A stretch of DNA of 64,000 bases, from contig NZ_BSSM01000019.1 in the NCBI RefSeq assembly GCF_030269125.1, positions 83,965 to 147,964 of the forward strand, given 5' to 3'. Within the stretch, counting starts at the first letter, position 1; every line of letters begins with the position of its first letter. Shown piece by piece: positions 8,398 to 16,400 of this stretch. The position numbers and the translations under genes were made by a program. The DNA is from Streptomyces hygroscopicus subsp. hygroscopicus. GTDB taxonomy: Bacteria; Actinomycetota; Actinomycetes; Streptomycetales; Streptomycetaceae. The notes below the pieces were generated by a model. It was given only the letters and a program-made list of their open reading frames with translations, was not told the DNA's origin and ran no database searches.

Positions 8398-9597
8398 GCT
8401 GTTCCATCCTTTTATGTGCTTGATCTTCTTCGGCCGCGGAGAGTGGTGGACGGGGCGGGCCAGGCCCAGGTGCTCGCGCAGGGTGCCACCCGGATAGAAA
8501 GTGCGAAACAGGCCGCGGTGCTGGAGCAGCGCGACGGTGCCGTTGACCAGCCGCTCCAGATCGCGGCGGGGTTCGACGGGGACCAGGTGGAAACCGTCGG
8601 CGGCGCCCTCGGTGTGCCAGGCGGCGAGCAGGTCCGCGAGGTCGACCGGCCCGCCCCGGTACAACGGGCCCTGCGCGGTGGGCCGGGGACCGCCCCCACC
8701 GTGACCGGGCTCGGCCGCGCGCTCCCCGCCACCGAGGTCGACCCGCAGGCTCACCAGGATCCGCAGGGCACCCGGGTCCCGCCCTGACCGCGTCGCCCTC
8801 GACCGCAGATCCTCGCGCACGGCGACCGCCTGCGCCGGGGTCGCGGCGCGGACCAGGGCCACGTCGGCGAACCGGGCGGCGAAGGCGCGGGCGGGGCGGG
8901 TGCCGGCGTCGGCGACACGGACGGGGTGGGTCCGGGGAGGGGCGGGGGCGAGGAGGGTGGGATGCGGATGGTCCCGTGCGGGGGCGGACGCGGAGGATGC
9001 CGTCGCGCCCCGGACGCCGACGCCGGCCTCCGGTACGTCCGGCGCCCCCTCGGCGGCACCTCCCGCGGCGTCCCACGGTCCCCGGGCGGCACCGGCTGGT
9101 CCGGCCGCCTCGGGGCCGGTACGGCCGGCCGCACGCGCCGCCGCCTCCGTACCCGGCGCCTCGATCCACCGGCCCGCGCGGCCCCCGGCGATCCGGTCGA
9201 GGACGGCCCAGGCGGCCGGCTCCGGCGCGGGCCGCCCGGCCGGTCCCGAGGCGGCCGACCCGACCGGTTCCGGCGTGGCCGGCTCCGGGACGGCCCAGGC
9301 GGCCGGCTCCAGGGCGGCCGAGGCCGTCGGTTCCGGGGCGGCCGGTGCCGCCCACGGGGCGACCGCCCCCGGCAGCACCCCCACCAACCCGATCCGCCGC
9401 GTCGCCGACGCCACCGCGGCCAGCAGGTCGAGCGCCTCGGCTCCCGGCCGTCCGGTCGAGTCGCCCAGGGTCACGAAGTCCAGCCGGCCGTGCTCGGCGA
9501 GTCGTACCAGTTCGGCGCAGGGGCCGGCGCCGGGGCGGTCCGGCAGGTCGACGGCGGCGGCCAGATGCAGCATCCCGCGGCGGTACCGCCCGCTCAT
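7615..9597 (-). CDS. LLM-class flavin-dependent monooxygenase-like protein, open in frame into DUF1684
   Basis: The ATG at 9597 (GGAGG seven bases upstream) opens a 660-codon frame with no stop until the DUF1684 stop; residues 1-400 are the flavin-enzyme part. Its start (MLHLAAAVDLPDRPG, LDFVTLGDS) and end (RTHPVRVADAG, ADVALVRAATPAQAVAVRE, AAWHTEGAADGFHLVP) are typical of luciferase-like (NtaA/SnaA/SsuD-type) monooxygenases. The middle of the barrel is largely replaced by Ala/Pro/Glu-rich sequence (about residues 80-230), so activity is doubtful. Family members release sulfite from organosulfur compounds or oxidise chelators. Either the protein is a real fusion or the native stop was lost by an indel near 8400-8440. 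Start and fusion status are uncertain. Confidence 0.6.
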   Translation of the reverse strand: MSGRYRRGMLHLAAAVDLPDRPGAGPCAELVRLAEHGRLDFVTLGDSTGRPGAEALDLLAAVASATRRIGLVGVLPGAVAPWAAPAAPEPTASAALEPAAWAVPEPATPEPVGSAASGPAGRPAPEPAAWAVLDRIAGGRAGRWIEAPGTEAAARAAGRTGPEAAGPAGAARGPWDAAGGAAEGAPDVPEAGVGVRGATASSASAPARDHPHPTLLAPAPPRTHPVRVADAGTRPARAFAARFADVALVRAATPAQAVAVREDLRSRATRSGRDPGALRILVSLRVDLGGGERAAEPGHGGGGPRPTAQGPLYRGGPVDLADLLAAWHTEGAADGFHLVPVEPRRDLERLVNGTVALLQHRGLFRTFYPGGTLREHLGLARPVHHSPRPKKIKHIKGWNSMAIDASDAWKQWREKREESVTAPYGPLALTATHWIEDQPEGRLPDIPGTWVADGEGVVLTAVETDGLQVDRRPFGGEIRLTADTGPEAAARVSLGEKRLVVLVREGVWGVRVYDPGAEARRAFRGIEATAYDPGWAVPGRFTPYDARRVVRLGNADGRARGFALAGELAFTVGGRERTLAVARQGEGPLWVVFADATSGDTSFRFRFLFPDAPDAQGRTTVDFNRAQLPPCAFADHFLCPFPPPGNTLDIAVEAGERTLR

Positions 9598-9679
9598 CCG
9601 CCCGCCTCCGGCCACCGCGCTCCTCCGGCCCGTCCCCTTCCCCGCGCCGGTCGCGCGCACCCCGCCTCCGCTCCCATCC

Positions 9680-10441
9680 TCACAACACCTTCGCCAGGAA
9701 CGCCCGTGTCCGCTCCTCGCGCGGCGCCCCCAGCACCGCGTCCGGCGGCCCCTGTTCGACGATCCGGCCGTCGTCCATGAAGACCACCGTGTCGGCGACC
9801 TCGCGCGCGAACGCGATCTCATGGGTGACGACGATCATCGTGGTGCCCCGGGCGGCGAGATCGCGGATGACGTCGAGGACCTCGCCGACCAGTTCGGGAT
9901 CGAGTGCCGAGGTCGGCTCGTCGAACAGCAGCAGCCGGGGCTTGAGCGCCAGCGCCCGTGCGATGGCGACGCGCTGCTGCTGCCCACCGGACAACTGCCC
10001 CGGGTACGCACGCGACCTGTCCGCGAGTCCCACCCGGGCGAGCAGCCGGAGCGCGTCCTCCTCCGCCTCCTCGCGGGACCGTTTCAGCGCGGCCACCGGC
10101 GCCTCGACCACGTTGTCCAGGACGGTCAGGTGCGGGAAGAGGCGGAAGTCCTGGAAGACGAAGCCGATCTTGGTCCGCCGGCGCAGGACTTCCCGTTCGG
10201 GCAGCTCGTACAGCCGGTCCCCGGCGCGCCGGTATCCGATCGGCGCGCCGTCCACGGTGATCTCGCCGCGGTCCGCCTTCTCCAGGTGGTTGATGGTGCG
10301 CAGCAGCGTGGACTTGCCGGAGCCGGAGGGGCCGAGCACGACGGTGACCTCGCCGGCGCGGACCTGGAGGTCGATGCCCTTGAGGACGTCGAGCGGGCCG
10401 AAGCTCTTGTGCACCGATCTGATGTCGACCATGACGGTCAT
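9680..10441 (-). CDS. Polar amino-acid-type ABC importer ATPase
   Basis: 253 aa. Walker A GPSGSGKST, Q-loop FVFQDFRLFPHLTVLDN, signature LSGGQQQR, Walker B LLFDEPTSALDP and the switch His in VVTHE are all present, in the order and spacing of GlnQ/HisP-type ATPases. The ATG at 10441 has AAAGGAAG upstream. It follows the FAD/NAD-binding gene by 26 bp and works with the permease at 12222-13079 and the lipoprotein at 13520-14461. The substrate is not shown by the sequence; the flavoenzymes and Cys-ending leader peptide suggest a sulfur amino acid or organosulfur compound. Confidence 0.9.
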   Translation of the reverse strand: MTVMVDIRSVHKSFGPLDVLKGIDLQVRAGEVTVVLGPSGSGKSTLLRTINHLEKADRGEITVDGAPIGYRRAGDRLYELPEREVLRRRTKIGFVFQDFRLFPHLTVLDNVVEAPVAALKRSREEAEEDALRLLARVGLADRSRAYPGQLSGGQQQRVAIARALALKPRLLLFDEPTSALDPELVGEVLDVIRDLAARGTTMIVVTHEIAFAREVADTVVFMDDGRIVEQGPPDAVLGAPREERTRAFLAKVL

Positions 10442-10467
10442 GGCTCTTCCTTTGGATAGAAGGGGGT

Positions 10468-12225
10468 TCATGCGGCGGCGTGTCCGGCCCCGGCCCGCAG
10501 GAAGGCCAGCGCCGCCCGCGCGGTGGCGTCGTTCTGGCGGAAGGCGGGGCCGCCGGTGCGCGGCCGGGTGAAGGCGCCGGGGGTGCGGGCGTCGGTGTAG
10601 GGGCCGAGCGCGAAGCGCCGGGGGTGCGGGCGCCCGGCGCCGTCGAGGACGCGGCCGTCGCGGGGGTCGACCCGCAGCAGGCCCTCGGGGGTCTCGGCGG
10701 CGCCGTCGGCGTGCAGTTCGCGCAGCAGGGGGTCGCGGGCGCGACCGACGGTGGGCGCGGGCAGCCGGGCCTCGACCAGCGCCCGCGCCGTGACCGAGTG
10801 GCCCGGCACGGTGGGGCTGGCCGCCCGGAACAACCCGTCCTCGGCGGTGACGGCCATGTCGGCGCCGAGGAACCGCAGCAGTCCCGCCCGGGACAGCGCG
10901 AGCATCTGCCGCAGCCGGGGGCCGGGCGGCCCGGACGCCAGATAGCTGAAGAACCCGTGCCACCAGGGCCCGATGTCCCCGAGTCGCACCAACTGCCCGT
11001 AGACCGAGAGGAGGCCGAGGAAGACCCCCAGGTCGGCGCTGAAGGCGGGATCGTGACGCCTGTCCAGATCGGCCTCGATATAGGCGCGCAGACCGTCCTG
11101 GAAGTCCTCGGGCGAGGCATGGCGCACTCCGGCGAGCGGGTGGTCGAGCGCGGTGAGGTCGAGCCGGTCGGCGGGGTCGGGTACGGCGGCGGCGGCCAGC
11201 GCGTCCAGTTCGGCGGGGCCGGACGCGGCCGCGTACTTCTCCTCGAAGTCGGCCCAGGCGCTCGCCGTGCGCTCCGGGTGGGCGGTGAACAGCCGGTGGT
11301 AGTGGGCGAAGCCCAGCTCCTTCTCGACCAGCGGCCACACATCGCGCCGGAAGTCGAAGCCGTCCGGCCTGGAGCGCAGTTCCCGGATCTCGGCGGGGCC
11401 CAGGAAGCGGGGCAGCGGGGGCCGGTCGCCGGTCCAGTCGTAGCCGATCTTCGAGTGGTACGGCACCCCGCGCCGCGAACCGACGTACAGCACCGGCTCC
11501 CGCCCCGAGGGAAGGTAGGTGTCGCCGTCGTACCGGCCGCCGCGGCCCTCGGTGAGCAGCACCATCAGGTCGACGAAGGCCAGTCCGAAGCCCCGCACGA
11601 GCACCGGTTCGCCGGGCTTCAGGGCGGACAGGTCGCTGTCGGCGGTGAAGTCGGGCGGCAGGTGCACGAGGCCGTTCGCTCGGGCGTACGCCGCCAACTC
11701 GGCCTGCTCCGGTTCGAGTTCGGCGTCGAGGTGGCCGAGCGCGAGGATCACCAGGTCGGCGAGGAGGGGGCGGGTCCTGCCCTCCAGCCACACCTGCTGG
11801 CGTCCCTCGCGGGGGCCGCCGACGCGCAGGGCGCGGGTGGGGTGGTGGCGCACGGTGATGCCGGCGGGCAGCTCGGCCAGGGCCCGCTCGTACACGAAGC
11901 GCAGATAGCGGCCCTGGATCCGGCGGTCGGCGAAGGTGCGGCCGTCCAGCGCGGCCCACTCGTGCAGCGTGGGGCCCTCGCGCACCGGTCCGTCCATGCG
12001 CACCGTCTCGTCGGTGAACATCGTGACGTCCTCGGCGTGCGAGTTCATCCACAGCAGCGGCGACTGATCCTGACGCCAGATGCGTCCGCCACCCGGTGGA
12101 TGCGGGTCCACGAGATGGATGTCGAGGCCGGAACCGGCGTACAGCTGCGGGGCGTTGGCGGCGATGCGTTCGAGGAGCCCGGTCCCCCGCGGCCCGGCGC
12201 CCACGATCACCAGCCGGGGCCTCAT
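10468..12225 (-). CDS. FAD/NAD(P)-binding protein
   Basis: 585 aa. An N-terminal dinucleotide-binding motif (VIVGAGPRGTGLLERIA) with an acidic strand end about 35 residues on marks FAD binding. The motifs GRIWRQDQSPLLWMNSHAED and LVILALGHLD belong to the large FAD/NAD(P)-binding family (Pfam FAD_NAD_binding_9 type). No substrate is established. The ATG at 12225 overlaps the permease stop (ATGA), so it is co-translated with the importer. With the LLM-type protein downstream it may oxidise the imported compound or supply reduced flavin. Confidence 0.85.
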   Translation of the reverse strand: MRPRLVIVGAGPRGTGLLERIAANAPQLYAGSGLDIHLVDPHPPGGGRIWRQDQSPLLWMNSHAEDVTMFTDETVRMDGPVREGPTLHEWAALDGRTFADRRIQGRYLRFVYERALAELPAGITVRHHPTRALRVGGPREGRQQVWLEGRTRPLLADLVILALGHLDAELEPEQAELAAYARANGLVHLPPDFTADSDLSALKPGEPVLVRGFGLAFVDLMVLLTEGRGGRYDGDTYLPSGREPVLYVGSRRGVPYHSKIGYDWTGDRPPLPRFLGPAEIRELRSRPDGFDFRRDVWPLVEKELGFAHYHRLFTAHPERTASAWADFEEKYAAASGPAELDALAAAAVPDPADRLDLTALDHPLAGVRHASPEDFQDGLRAYIEADLDRRHDPAFSADLGVFLGLLSVYGQLVRLGDIGPWWHGFFSYLASGPPGPRLRQMLALSRAGLLRFLGADMAVTAEDGLFRAASPTVPGHSVTARALVEARLPAPTVGRARDPLLRELHADGAAETPEGLLRVDPRDGRVLDGAGRPHPRRFALGPYTDARTPGAFTRPRTGGPAFRQNDATARAALAFLRAGAGHAAA

Positions 12226-13079
12226 CGGGCCTGCTCCGTACCGCGGGCGTAGTGCTTCTCCACGTAGTGCTGGCCGATGCCGAGCACGCCGGTGACGACG
12301 GCGTACCAGAGGGTGGCGACCATCAGCAGCGGGATGACCTGATAGGTGCGGTGATAGATCAACTGGGTCGAGAACAGGAGGTCGTCGACCGCGATGACAC
12401 TGACGATGGACGTGCCCTTGAGGGTGCCGATCAGCATGTTGCCGGCGGGCGGCACGATGGAGCGCATCGCCTGCGGCAGCACGATCCGCCACCAGCGGCG
12501 TAGGCGGCCCAGGCCGAGCGCCTGGGCGGCCTCGACCTGGCCCCGGTCGACCGAGAGGATGCCGCCGCGCACGACCTCGGCGGCGTAGGCGGCCTCGTGC
12601 AGCGTGAGGCCGACGACGGCGACGGCGACCGGGCTGAGCAGGTTGACCGTCCTGACCCCGAGCACCGTCGGGTACAGCGCCCCGATGTTGAACCACAGCA
12701 GCAGCTGCACCAGGATCGGGATCGACCGGAACAGCCAGACGTAGCCGGAACCGACCGCGCGCAGCACGGGGTTGGCGGACAGCCGGAAGGCGGCGAGCAG
12801 GGCGCCGAGGGCGAAGCCGAGGACCATCACCACGGCGGTCAGCCAGAGCGTGAGCCACAGTCCGCGCAGCACCGCGCCGGTGGTGAAGTAGTCGGCGACG
12901 ACGTCCCACTGGAACGCCTGGTTGCGCACGACGGAGGCGAGGGCGAGGCCGAGCAGGACGAGGACGACGACGGCGGCGGTCCACTGTCCGTAGCGGCGCT
13001 GGGGCACGATCCGGGGGACGGCCGCGGGCCCGGGTGTCTCCGGGGCGGTGGGTGCGTGGGCGAGGGTGTCGGATGACAT
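12222..13079 (-). CDS. Amino-acid-type ABC importer permease (HisM/GlnP family)
   Basis: 285 aa, with a roughly 40-residue polar N-terminal extension before the first membrane segment (WTAAVVVLVLLGLALASV) and five or six helices in total. The EAA-loop motif EVVRGGILSVDRGQVEAAQALGL is canonical for HisM-type permeases. The ATG at 13079 has GGAG about seven bases upstream. The frame stays open toward 13223 but lacks a better ribosome site. A single permease gene suggests a homodimeric channel. First gene of the minus-strand operon, divergent from the leader peptide and binding protein. Confidence 0.9.
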   Translation of the reverse strand: MSSDTLAHAPTAPETPGPAAVPRIVPQRRYGQWTAAVVVLVLLGLALASVVRNQAFQWDVVADYFTTGAVLRGLWLTLWLTAVVMVLGFALGALLAAFRLSANPVLRAVGSGYVWLFRSIPILVQLLLWFNIGALYPTVLGVRTVNLLSPVAVAVVGLTLHEAAYAAEVVRGGILSVDRGQVEAAQALGLGRLRRWWRIVLPQAMRSIVPPAGNMLIGTLKGTSIVSVIAVDDLLFSTQLIYHRTYQVIPLLMVATLWYAVVTGVLGIGQHYVEKHYARGTEQAR

Positions 13080-13192
13080 GCGAAGGCTCCGTGACGCGAT
13101 CGGTCGAACGTCGGAACGGTTGATGCCTTCACACGGGTGCGCCGAACACATGGCGCGGTCACGGCCGAGCCCCTCAGCAGGGCCGTGCACCG

Positions 13193-13224
13193 AGAGTACG
13201 CAAGCGGTCGCCCGCGCTGTCAAG
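13193..13224 (-). promoter_or_regulatory. Candidate promoter of the importer operon
   Basis: On the minus strand TTGACA (13219-13224) is followed after 19 bp by TACTCT (13193-13198), about 115 bp upstream of the permease start. The -35 is a consensus match; the spacing is slightly long. Confidence 0.45.
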
Positions 13225-13294
13225 CGTGTCCGAACTGTGAGCAGTACGTCTCACGTCGGTTGACGCGGAACCGGATGCCTGTTCCACTTGCCCC

Positions 13295-13366
13295 ATGCAT
13301 CCACAGCAGTGGCTGGTCACCCGCTCCCACATCGACTTCGGTCGCGTGTGGTCCTCCTCCTGTTGA
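13295..13366 (+). CDS. Putative 23-residue leader peptide (Cys-terminated)
   Basis: ATG at 13295 to TGA at 13364-13366. The product ends SHIDFGRVWSSSC. It has the H-[IV]-D-x-x-R-[VA]-x-S-x-x-C ending that I know from actinobacterial putative leader peptides in front of sulfur-assimilation and transport genes. It lies 150 bp upstream of the binding-protein gene, and a GC-rich hairpin follows its stop. Such short ORFs with a terminal Cys codon are thought to sense Cys-tRNA supply by ribosome stalling. No strong ribosome site is visible before the ATG. Confidence 0.62.
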   Translation: MHPQQWLVTRSHIDFGRVWSSSC

Positions 13367-13383
13367 GCTGACCCCCTGCGCAC

Positions 13384-13400
13384 GCCCGCCGTCAGCGGGC
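13384..13400 (+). promoter_or_regulatory. Hairpin between leader peptide and binding-protein gene (possible attenuator)
   Basis: GCCCGC (13384-13389) pairs with GCGGGC (13395-13400) over a 5-base loop, starting 17 bp after the leader stop. The run to 13519 is pyrimidine-rich and holds no gene. The rest of 13080-13519 is the divergent promoter region. Confidence 0.4.
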
Positions 13401-13519
13401 CTCCTTCGCGCTCTCCGCTTCTCCCCGCGTTCCGCGCCTCCCCGCTCCACCGCGCCTTCACACGCGCCCCTCCCCTCGCGCTCTCGCACACCCATTCCCC
13501 GTTCAGGAGAACGCCTCCG

Positions 13520-14461
13520 ATGCGTACGCCGATCCATCGATTCGTCATGCCCTTTACCGCCCTGGCCTCGGCCGCCCTGCTCCTCACCGCCTGCGGCTCC
13601 GGGTCCGCGGGCGGGACGGACGCCTCCGGGGTGGCGGCCGCGTCCGACGCCGTGCCGACCACGGACGTGGTGTCGGCCGAGAGGACGGACCCGGCGGCGG
13701 CGAGGCTGCTGCCCGCCGGCACCAGGCACCTCACCATCGCGATCAGCGTCGGCGGCACGCCGCCCGGCACCACCTACCTCGCCGACGGCAGGACGCTGAC
13801 CGGCCAGGACGTCGACTTCGCCAAGGCGGTCGCCAAGGTCCTCGGCGTCGAACTGACCGTGGATCAGGCGAGTTTCGAGGCGATCCTGCCCGCCCTGAGC
13901 AGCGGCAAGTACGACGTCGGCGCGAGCAACTTCGGGGTCACCGACGAGCGCCGCAAGACCATCGACTTCGTCACCTACATCAACGACGGCCAGGGTTTCG
14001 CCACCCGCGAGGACAGCAGGCTCTCCAGGATCACCGATCTGAAGCAGCTGTGCGGACTGAACGTGGCGACCGGCGCCGGAACGACGTTCGAGGCCACGCT
14101 GGAGGAGAACAGGCACCTGTGCGCCGACGCGGGCGAGAAGCCGTACCGGGTGCAGACGTACGCCGAGCCCAGCGCGATCTGGTCCTCGGTGCAGCAGGGC
14201 CGCAGCGACGTGGTGATGTCCACGATCAACGGCCTGCGCTACGCCGTCGCCCACCAGAGCGGCCTGAAGTTCCTCAACGCGTTCCACCGGCTCGACGTCG
14301 GCTTCGCCTTCAAGAAGGGCACCGCGCTGGCGCCCGCCTTCCAGGCCGCGGTGGACCGGCTGATCGCCGACGGCACCTACGACAGGATCCTGGAGAAGTG
14401 GGGCACGACGGGCTCGGCGATCACGAAGTCACGGATCTCCCCGCCCGAGCTGAAGAACTGA
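13520..14461 (+). CDS. ABC importer substrate-binding lipoprotein (SBP family 3)
   Basis: 313 aa. A lipoprotein signal with lipobox LLTAC places the anchor Cys near residue 25. The mature part has the SBP_bac_3 pattern: GQDVDFAKAVAKVLGVEL, FEAILPALSSGKYDVGASNFGVTDERRKTIDF, GLNVATGAGTT and the C-terminal AVDRLIADGTYDRILEKWG. ATG with AGGAG nine bases upstream. It is the cell-surface receptor of the importer encoded divergently at 9680-13079. It lies downstream of the leader peptide and so may be controlled separately from the rest of the importer. It ends 6 bp before the convergent DUF5685 stop, with no terminator between. Confidence 0.9.
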   Translation: MRTPIHRFVMPFTALASAALLLTACGSGSAGGTDASGVAAASDAVPTTDVVSAERTDPAAARLLPAGTRHLTIAISVGGTPPGTTYLADGRTLTGQDVDFAKAVAKVLGVELTVDQASFEAILPALSSGKYDVGASNFGVTDERRKTIDFVTYINDGQGFATREDSRLSRITDLKQLCGLNVATGAGTTFEATLEENRHLCADAGEKPYRVQTYAEPSAIWSSVQQGRSDVVMSTINGLRYAVAHQSGLKFLNAFHRLDVGFAFKKGTALAPAFQAAVDRLIADGTYDRILEKWGTTGSAITKSRISPPELKN

Positions 14462-14467
14462 GCGGGG

Positions 14468-15658
14468 TCAGCAGTCGCAGGCACAGCACTCGCAGCACTC
14501 GCAGCAATCGCAGCAATCGAGCGCCTCGCAGCAGTCGCAGGAGGAGCAGCAGCCCTCGCGACGCTTCCGCGACCACGGGCCCTCGAACTCGTCGGCGCAG
14601 CACACCTTGCAGGTGCAGCACACGGCGAGCGCGGCGGCGCAGCCGGCCCAGAAGCCCCGCTTGCCGGGACCCTTCGACAGGTCGTCGTAGGGGTTGCCGT
14701 GCGGGTCGCCCGGCGCGTGCGGACCCCGCGTGCCCGGGGTCCCCGGCGCGTACGGCCCCGTCGGCGGCCCGAAGGCGGCCTCGGGAGAGGAGTGTCCGCA
14801 GGACGTCGTGCCGAACGCCCGGTCCACCGAGCGCCGCAGCTCGTGCACCAGCAGCAGATGGACCAGGGCGCCGTCCTGGAACTCGGTGTCCCTCAGGGCG
14901 AGTCGGATGCCGTGCAGGGCGTCGTCGGCGAGCCTGCGGGCCTCGGTGAGGGAGGTGCCGGTGGCGGTCAGCGGGTTCCAGGCGCCGCTCGCGGCGTCGG
15001 CCTCCCGGTCCTCGACCGCGTCCAGCAGGTGCGCGAGCCGCCCGAAGAGCCGCCCGGTCTCGGCGAGCGGCGCCGCGTTGCCGGGCCGGCCGGCCAGCCG
15101 CGCGGTGTGCGCGAAGGCGGCGGCGGTGGCCGTCTCGGTGGGCTCGGTGACGGTGAGGATCGGGGTGCCGGGCCCGGCCAGCGTCTCGATGCCGAGCTGG
15201 CGGTCGACGGCGTCCACCAGGACACCGGTGTCGAAGCCGACCGCCGCCCCGCTGTGCTCCCCGGCCCGGCCCCAGCTCGCCGCGACCCTGCGGGCGGCGG
15301 CGGCCACCGGCCTGCGGGCCAGCAGCCCGTCCCGGTCGGCGACATGGTCGCGGACCTTCGCCGCGGCGAGCACCAGGGAGACGGCCGCCGCGAGCCGCGC
15401 GCCCTCGCCCCGCGCCACCGACGCCGTCCGCATCCCGCGCAGCGCGCACGGCCCCGCCGTCCGCCGTCCGCCCTCGCCGCGACCGAGCTGAGCCTCCGTC
15501 AACACGGAGATCAGCAAACCGTCATAGTTGGTGACAACACGTGCGAGCTGACCATGGTCACCGCGCAACGCGAGACAGAGCCCGCACAGATGCGCCATCC
15601 ACTCGCCCTTGAAGCGGTCACCGAGCCGGTGCGAGCAGGGTCTGACTATTCCGAACAC
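14468..15658 (-). CDS. DUF5685-family protein with an extreme cysteine-rich C-terminal tail
   Basis: 396 aa from a GTG at 15658 (GGGGGAAA just upstream); start FGIVRPCSHRLGDRFKGEW. The N-terminal two thirds are helical with the conserved cysteines CGLCLALRGDHG, as in the actinobacterial DUF5685 family, whose function is unknown. A Gly/Pro linker (about 300-335) leads to a tail in which the last 60 residues hold 21 cysteines, many as repeated (D/E)CC units. A single hydrophobic stretch (AGCAAALAVCC) may touch the membrane. The tail could bind metal, carry disulfides or be lipidated; none is shown. Convergent with the binding-protein gene. Confidence 0.8.
   Translation of the reverse strand: MFGIVRPCSHRLGDRFKGEWMAHLCGLCLALRGDHGQLARVVTNYDGLLISVLTEAQLGRGEGGRRTAGPCALRGMRTASVARGEGARLAAAVSLVLAAAKVRDHVADRDGLLARRPVAAAARRVAASWGRAGEHSGAAVGFDTGVLVDAVDRQLGIETLAGPGTPILTVTEPTETATAAAFAHTARLAGRPGNAAPLAETGRLFGRLAHLLDAVEDREADAASGAWNPLTATGTSLTEARRLADDALHGIRLALRDTEFQDGALVHLLLVHELRRSVDRAFGTTSCGHSSPEAAFGPPTGPYAPGTPGTRGPHAPGDPHGNPYDDLSKGPGKRGFWAGCAAALAVCCTCKVCCADEFEGPWSRKRREGCCSSCDCCEALDCCDCCECCECCACDC
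14471..14535. repeat. Nine-bp coding repeats specifying CC(E/D) units
   Basis: The + strand shows near-tandem GCAGCACTC / GCAGCAATC / GCAGCAGTC nonamers, which on the minus strand encode alternating Cys-Cys-acidic triplets at the end of the DUF5685 protein. Such arrays expand and contract by slippage. Confidence 0.75.
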
Positions 15659-15858
15659 AGCGTTTCCCCCGTGCGTTGACGTGTCAGCGGCTTCACCCGG
15701 ACGCACCGAGCGTCACCCATCCGCCGCCGACCATCATATTTCACTCACAGTCAGCAGCCGTACGTGTCACAACCCTTGCGAGACAAGGCGTCTCGACGGA
15801 TCGGCTGTGCACCAGTACCGTCACAAACCCCCCGCGCGGCGACTATCCACTTGGCGCG

Positions 15859-15886
15859 TTGTCAGCATCATGGATGACCATAGGGG
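15859..15886 (+). promoter_or_regulatory. Candidate promoter of sflA
   Basis: TTGTCA (15859-15864) and TAGGGG (15881-15886) are 16 bp apart, 40 bp upstream of the sflA ATG. The first half resembles the damage-inducible recA-type promoter, but the spacing is wrong for it. Confidence 0.35.
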
Positions 15887-15925
15887 AACGGACAGCACGA
15901 GAGACCGCTGTGAGAGGAGGCGTCC

Positions 15926-16363
15926 ATGGGATCGGTACGCAAGGCGAGTGCGTGGCTCGGCCTCGTCGACGACAACGATGACGAGCGCTACTACGACGAC
16001 GACTACTCCGAGGGCACCGCGTCCGGGGACGCCTGGGTGACCGACCCCCGGGTGCAGGTGGCCACGGACAAGGCCGAGGAGAGGAGCCGGCGGATCGCCA
16101 CGGTCACCCCGGACAGCTTCCGGGACGCCCGTGCCATCGGCGAGCTGTTCCGGGACGGGGTCCCGGTCATCATGAACCTCACCGGCATGGAGCCCGGCGA
16201 CGCCAAGCGGGTCGTGGACTTCGCGGCGGGGCTGATCTTCGGTCTGCGCGGCTCCATCGACCGGGTCTCCACCCGGGTGTTCCTGCTGACGCCGGCCGAC
16301 ACGGAGATCATCAGCGGTGAGGCGTCCGCGCACCGCTCGGACGGCTTCTTCAACCAGAGCTGA
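15926..16363 (+). CDS. sflA: SepF-like cell-division protein (SflA type)
   Basis: 145 aa. An acidic N-terminus (DDNDDERYYDDDY) leads to a SepF core: RIATVTPDSFRDARAIGELFRDGVPVIMNLTGMEPGDAKRVVDFAAGL split across the usual strands and helices, ending FLLTPADTEII. SepF proteins tether FtsZ to the membrane. Streptomyces has SepF plus two shorter SepF-like proteins, SflA and SflB. The genomic position next to the acyl-CoA dehydrogenase matches my memory of sflA (SCO1749); the gene name rests on that. ATG with GAGGAGG six bases upstream. A terminator follows at once. Confidence 0.85.
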   Translation: MGSVRKASAWLGLVDDNDDERYYDDDYSEGTASGDAWVTDPRVQVATDKAEERSRRIATVTPDSFRDARAIGELFRDGVPVIMNLTGMEPGDAKRVVDFAAGLIFGLRGSIDRVSTRVFLLTPADTEIISGEASAHRSDGFFNQS

Positions 16364-16388
16364 GGCGGGGCCGCTCACCGGCCCCGCC
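16364..16388. terminator. Bidirectional terminator between sflA and the acyl-CoA dehydrogenase gene
   Basis: A perfect 10-bp stem GGCGGGGCCG/CGGCCCCGCC (16364-16373 with 16379-16388) lies between the two convergent stops. Confidence 0.7.
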
Positions 16389-16400
16389 CCACCCGGTGGC

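Noticed and set aside
15859..15886. RecA-type (LexA-independent) damage promoter before sflA
   Set aside because: TTGTCAG matches, but the distance to the -10 is 16 bp instead of about 11, so it is an ordinary promoter candidate.
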